Assembly: GCA_963696325.1 (NCBI GenBank)
Contig: CAVOJV010000017.1
Location: forward strand, 1-47,485
Reading direction: 5' to 3'
Origin: CAVOJV01 sp963696325
GTDB taxonomy: Bacteria > Pseudomonadota > Gammaproteobacteria > Competibacterales > Competibacteraceae
Length of the DNA: 47,485 nt
Shown: in pieces, positions 45,301 through 47,485 of the stretch
How the letters are laid out: every line of letters starts with the position of its first letter
Numbering within the stretch: the first letter of the stretch is position 1
Program-made: the position numbers and the translations under genes
The notes under the pieces: generated by a model
The model's input: only the letters and a program-made list of their open reading frames with translations
Told to the model about the DNA's origin: nothing
Databases searched by the model: none

Positions 45301-45750
45301 TTAGGTGGGCAGCAGGGCTTCGATATGGCCCTTCTTGGAAATGGGATACAGCGCGAAAGTCCCCATGCCCTTGGCCACCAGTTGGCCAGTGTTTTTATCC
45401 AGGATCCTGGCATTGGTCACCATCAGCTTGGAGCCGATGAAATCGATTCCACCACTTCCCTCCAGGTGATCGCCCGGTTTGGCGGGAGACAGAAAGTTCG
45501 TTTTGAATTCAACCGTTGAGCATAATTTTCCTTGCTGAACCGCCCAAGAGAGAGCGGTCAGGCCAAGCGTGGCATCCATCATGGCGGCAATGACTCCCCC
45601 GTGGCAGGCGTCCAGGGAGCTTAGGTGCTGCTTTTCAATCGTCAGCGTATAGGAGATTTTGCCGGGTTCATGAATCGTAAGATGCAGCCCCAAATGTTCA
45701 TCAAAATGGCACATCTTTTTGTATATTTTTTCAAAGTCCGGTGATTTCAC
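45301..45750 (-). CDS. PaaI-family hotdog thioesterase
   Basis: 149 residues. The hotdog core includes DACHGGVIAAMMDATLGLTA, where His-Gly-Gly and the helix Asp are the family catalytic residues. VEFKTNFLSPAKPGDHLEGSG and the C-terminal strands follow. Members hydrolyse acyl- or aryl-CoA thioesters; substrate unknown here. It is on the same strand as, and upstream in the map of, the MalY/PatB gene, with an 88-base gap holding a weak hairpin. Confidence 0.86.
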   Translation of the reverse strand: MKSPDFEKIYKKMCHFDEHLGLHLTIHEPGKISYTLTIEKQHLSSLDACHGGVIAAMMDATLGLTALSWAVQQGKLCSTVEFKTNFLSPAKPGDHLEGSGGIDFIGSKLMVTNARILDKNTGQLVAKGMGTFALYPISKKGHIEALLPT

Positions 45751-45853
45751 TGCAAACCTCGTCTCTTGAGTTTTGTGTCTTGGCCTATGGTAGTGTCCGT
45801 TTTACATTATGATTTTTTGCTCGCCATTAAGTCTCGTCAGCACATTTTTAGGA

Positions 45854-45997
45854 ATGAGCGTACAGAATGACGAGGTTTTTGGCGAGAGCGAGAGCGTGGC
45901 TGGGCGCAAAGCGCTGGACCCTATCCGTTTAACCGTCGAACCGGGGAAAATGGCAGCATTGATAGGCGCTTCCAAAGATAAATTCAACAACTTGTGA
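45854..45997 (+). pseudogene. N-terminal stub of a PhnC-like ABC ATPase
   Basis: From ATG 45854 (MSVQNDEVFGESESVAG), about 47 residues. The segment ALDPIRLTVEPGKMAALIGA matches the start of phosphonate-type ABC ATPases, which continue SGSGKST to complete Walker A. Here the sequence changes to SKDKFNNL and stops, so the gene is cut within its nucleotide-binding loop. AGGA lies directly before the ATG. It cannot be an active ATPase. The match is short and could be coincidental, but the order (LTVEPG, then ALIGAS) is characteristic. The rest of 45751-46109 shows nothing else. Confidence 0.42.
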
Positions 45998-46109
45998 ATT
46001 ATTCAGAATTGGCTATCGTAGGCTTTAATGTGCCAATCTTCCATGGTCGAAAAAATTTCATTATAATGAGCTAAGTATATGAAAAAAATTATTTTTAAAA
46101 AGGTGATGT

Positions 46110-46442
46110 ATGATTAAAATTAAAGAAGAGAAGGGCAAGAAAGTGGGCAAAAAAGATAATGATAAAAAAGACGTTGATAAAAGGGGCAAGGCAGATATGG
46201 ACGCCTGGGAAGCTGCCCATAAAATTGCAAAAACTATACGGAAAGAATACAAGGATAAAAAATGGAGCCGCCTACCGTGGCGCGAAATTCGCGACCAACT
46301 GCGCCGTAACGGCCATATCGTGGACATGACGGCGGTGCCGGTCAATTGGACAAACGAAAGTCCGCAGATGGTTAAGATGCGCCTCATCCTGGAAGAAGCC
46401 GGGTTTAAACAGGATAGCCATCTTTATTATTGGGAAACCTGA
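46110..46442 (+). CDS. Hypothetical lysine-rich 110-residue protein
   Basis: No family recognised. The first 35 residues are strongly basic and acidic in alternation (EKGKKVGKKDNDKKDVDKRG), likely disordered. The rest is a small folded part: AWEAAHKIAKTIRKEYKDKK, then LPWREIRDQLRRNGHIVD and MVKMRLILEEAGFKQDSHLYYWE. The two latter segments look like helix-turn-helix-sized helices and could bind nucleic acid. AGGTGATGT precedes the ATG. Codon use is AT-rich at the 5' end compared with neighbours, a hint of foreign origin. Confidence 0.55.
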   Translation: MIKIKEEKGKKVGKKDNDKKDVDKRGKADMDAWEAAHKIAKTIRKEYKDKKWSRLPWREIRDQLRRNGHIVDMTAVPVNWTNESPQMVKMRLILEEAGFKQDSHLYYWET

Positions 46443-46519
46443 TGTTTCCAGATGTTGCCTGGCTACCTCGGCGAGCTTGGTAAGTTTTCTCATTGCTTGA
46501 ATCAATCGAGGAGTTTCGA

Positions 46520-47485
46520 GTGCTCAGAGCATTTATCCGGAGCGAGGGCAGCCTAAAGGGAATTGATATGCTGGCCGATAGAAATCTGCCCAATGAAGCG
46601 TCCTGGGTTGATCTCTATCAGCCGACTCGTGAAGAGGAAGTGCTGGTAGAGACTGCCTTGGGCATCGAAGTGCCAACCCATGAGGAAATGCAGGAGATCG
46701 AGGTTTCGAGCCGCTTGTATCAGGATGCTGGTGCTTTATACATGACCGCGACGATTCTCGCTCATACGGGCACGCAGCACCCGGAAAGCCAGGCCGTTAC
46801 TTTCATTCTGGCCGACAGTCGTCTGGTAACACTGCGGTATACTGAACCGCGACCGTTCGATACCTTTGCCGCCTATGTCGAGCGGCAACCGGAACTCTGC
46901 GCGACCGGCGAAATAGCCCTGATTGGGTTGCTGGACGCCATTATCGACCGTACCGCCGATATACTCGAACGGGTCAGCGCCGAGATCGATACTCTGTCTC
47001 GGGAGATTTTCGAGCGGGTTCCGGCCAAGCAGGCGTCGGGAAATGGTTTCGAGAAGATGCTTAGTCGTATTGGACAAAACCAGTACCTCACGGCGAAAGC
47101 CCGTGAAAGCCTGGTAAGCTTAAGCCGGCTTTTGAGTTTTCTGAAGCTTCCCGAAGAGGCTGTCAACAGGCAGGAACTCCAGTCTCACATTAAAACCCTG
47201 CGCCAGGATATCCTGTCCCTGTCCGATCAAACTTCATTTGTTTTCAGCAACATCAATTTCTTGCTGGATACAGTGCTGGGCATGATCAATATCGAGCAGA
47301 ACAGCATCATAAAAATCTTTTCCGTGGCGGCGGTGGTGTTCTTACCCCCCACCCTGGTAGCCAGCATTTACGGTATGAACTTTGATCTCATGCCGGAACT
47401 GCGCTGGGAGCTGGGTTATCCCCTCGCGATTTTGCTGATGATCGCATCGGCGGTATTGCCGTATCTGTATTTCAAGCGCCGCGGT
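46520..47485 (+). CDS. corA: CorA magnesium/divalent cation transporter (3' end beyond window)
   Basis: 322 codons are present with no stop, so the gene continues past the end, probably by only a few residues. It starts with GTG at 46520 after GAGGAG at 46507. A large cytosolic domain (to about 260) is followed by two membrane helices separated by the invariant GMN filter motif in ASIYGMNFDLMPE (near residue 284). The C-terminus reads LPYLYFKRRG, basic as in CorA. It carries Mg2+ (and sometimes Co2+ or Ni2+) across the inner membrane as a pentamer. Confidence 0.94.
   Translation, partial: MLRAFIRSEGSLKGIDMLADRNLPNEASWVDLYQPTREEEVLVETALGIEVPTHEEMQEIEVSSRLYQDAGALYMTATILAHTGTQHPESQAVTFILADSRLVTLRYTEPRPFDTFAAYVERQPELCATGEIALIGLLDAIIDRTADILERVSAEIDTLSREIFERVPAKQASGNGFEKMLSRIGQNQYLTAKARESLVSLSRLLSFLKLPEEAVNRQELQSHIKTLRQDILSLSDQTSFVFSNINFLLDTVLGMINIEQNSIIKIFSVAAVVFLPPTLVASIYGMNFDLMPELRWELGYPLAILLMIASAVLPYLYFKRRG

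Overview
This window reads as chromosome of a gammaproteobacterium. The evidence is protein families only: GcvR-type regulator, Lon, a YhaJ-like LysR, Uup, UbiG, a Tat-exported high-potential iron-sulfur protein (HiPIP) and a polyhydroxyalkanoate phasin. HiPIP, phasin, menaquinone genes and UbiG together fit purple sulfur bacteria (Chromatiales) or polymer-storing relatives such as Competibacter-like organisms. The genus is inference and not secure. No rRNA, tRNA or CRISPR was found.

Layout. 50-4974 (minus): glyA, a stub of gcvH, gcvP and gcvR, a glycine/one-carbon block carrying many single-base frameshifts. 5076-7282: an IS1595-type transposase remnant, alanine dehydrogenase, the last 85 residues of an AGCS-type alanine/sodium symporter, a perfect palindromic terminator and a phasin. 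7474-8210: two small genes, one DUF551-like and one cysteine-rich. 8573-13199 (minus): HbpS/GlcG-like secreted protein, pentapeptide-repeat protein, Lon, DUF1614 membrane protein. 13369-17764: secreted glucoamylase-like enzyme with an orphan sugar-type ABC ATPase, facing an alpha/beta hydrolase and a thiamine-binding MTH1187 protein. 18162-22457: menF-menD-menC, with frameshifts in menF and menD. 22454-25288: HiPIP, DCC-family protein, UbiG and an NDUFA9-like SDR. 25306-28976: a 1166-residue multi-cofactor oxidoreductase with a short coupled upstream ORF. 29199-33051: DUF2817 peptidase-like protein, KefB-type antiporter, MsrB, dodecin.

33059-35875 is an accessory island. It holds a complete 1359-bp IS4-family element with an 11-bp target duplication, a chimeric remnant of a tyrosine recombinase joined to an IS91-type transposase, and a broken DNA methyltransferase. 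35876-42050 contains DoxX, a circularly permuted ATP-grasp/alpha-E protein coupled to a transglutaminase-like protein, glutathionyl-hydroquinone reductase and a divergent YhaJ-like LysR. 42146-47485 carries Uup, a MalY/PatB lyase, a PaaI-type thioesterase, a short ABC-ATPase stub, an orphan lysine-rich protein and CorA, which runs off the end.

Two themes recur. First, frameshifts cluster in 50-4974 and 18162-21352, several in homopolymers, which suggests sequence error but could be real decay. Second, several genes survive only as stubs next to intact neighbours (gcvH, the AGCS symporter, a PhnC-like ATPase). The least ordinary intact proteins are the 1166-residue oxidoreductase and the ATP-grasp/alpha-E plus transglutaminase pair. 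Nothing here can be firmly called a new defence or mobile system.
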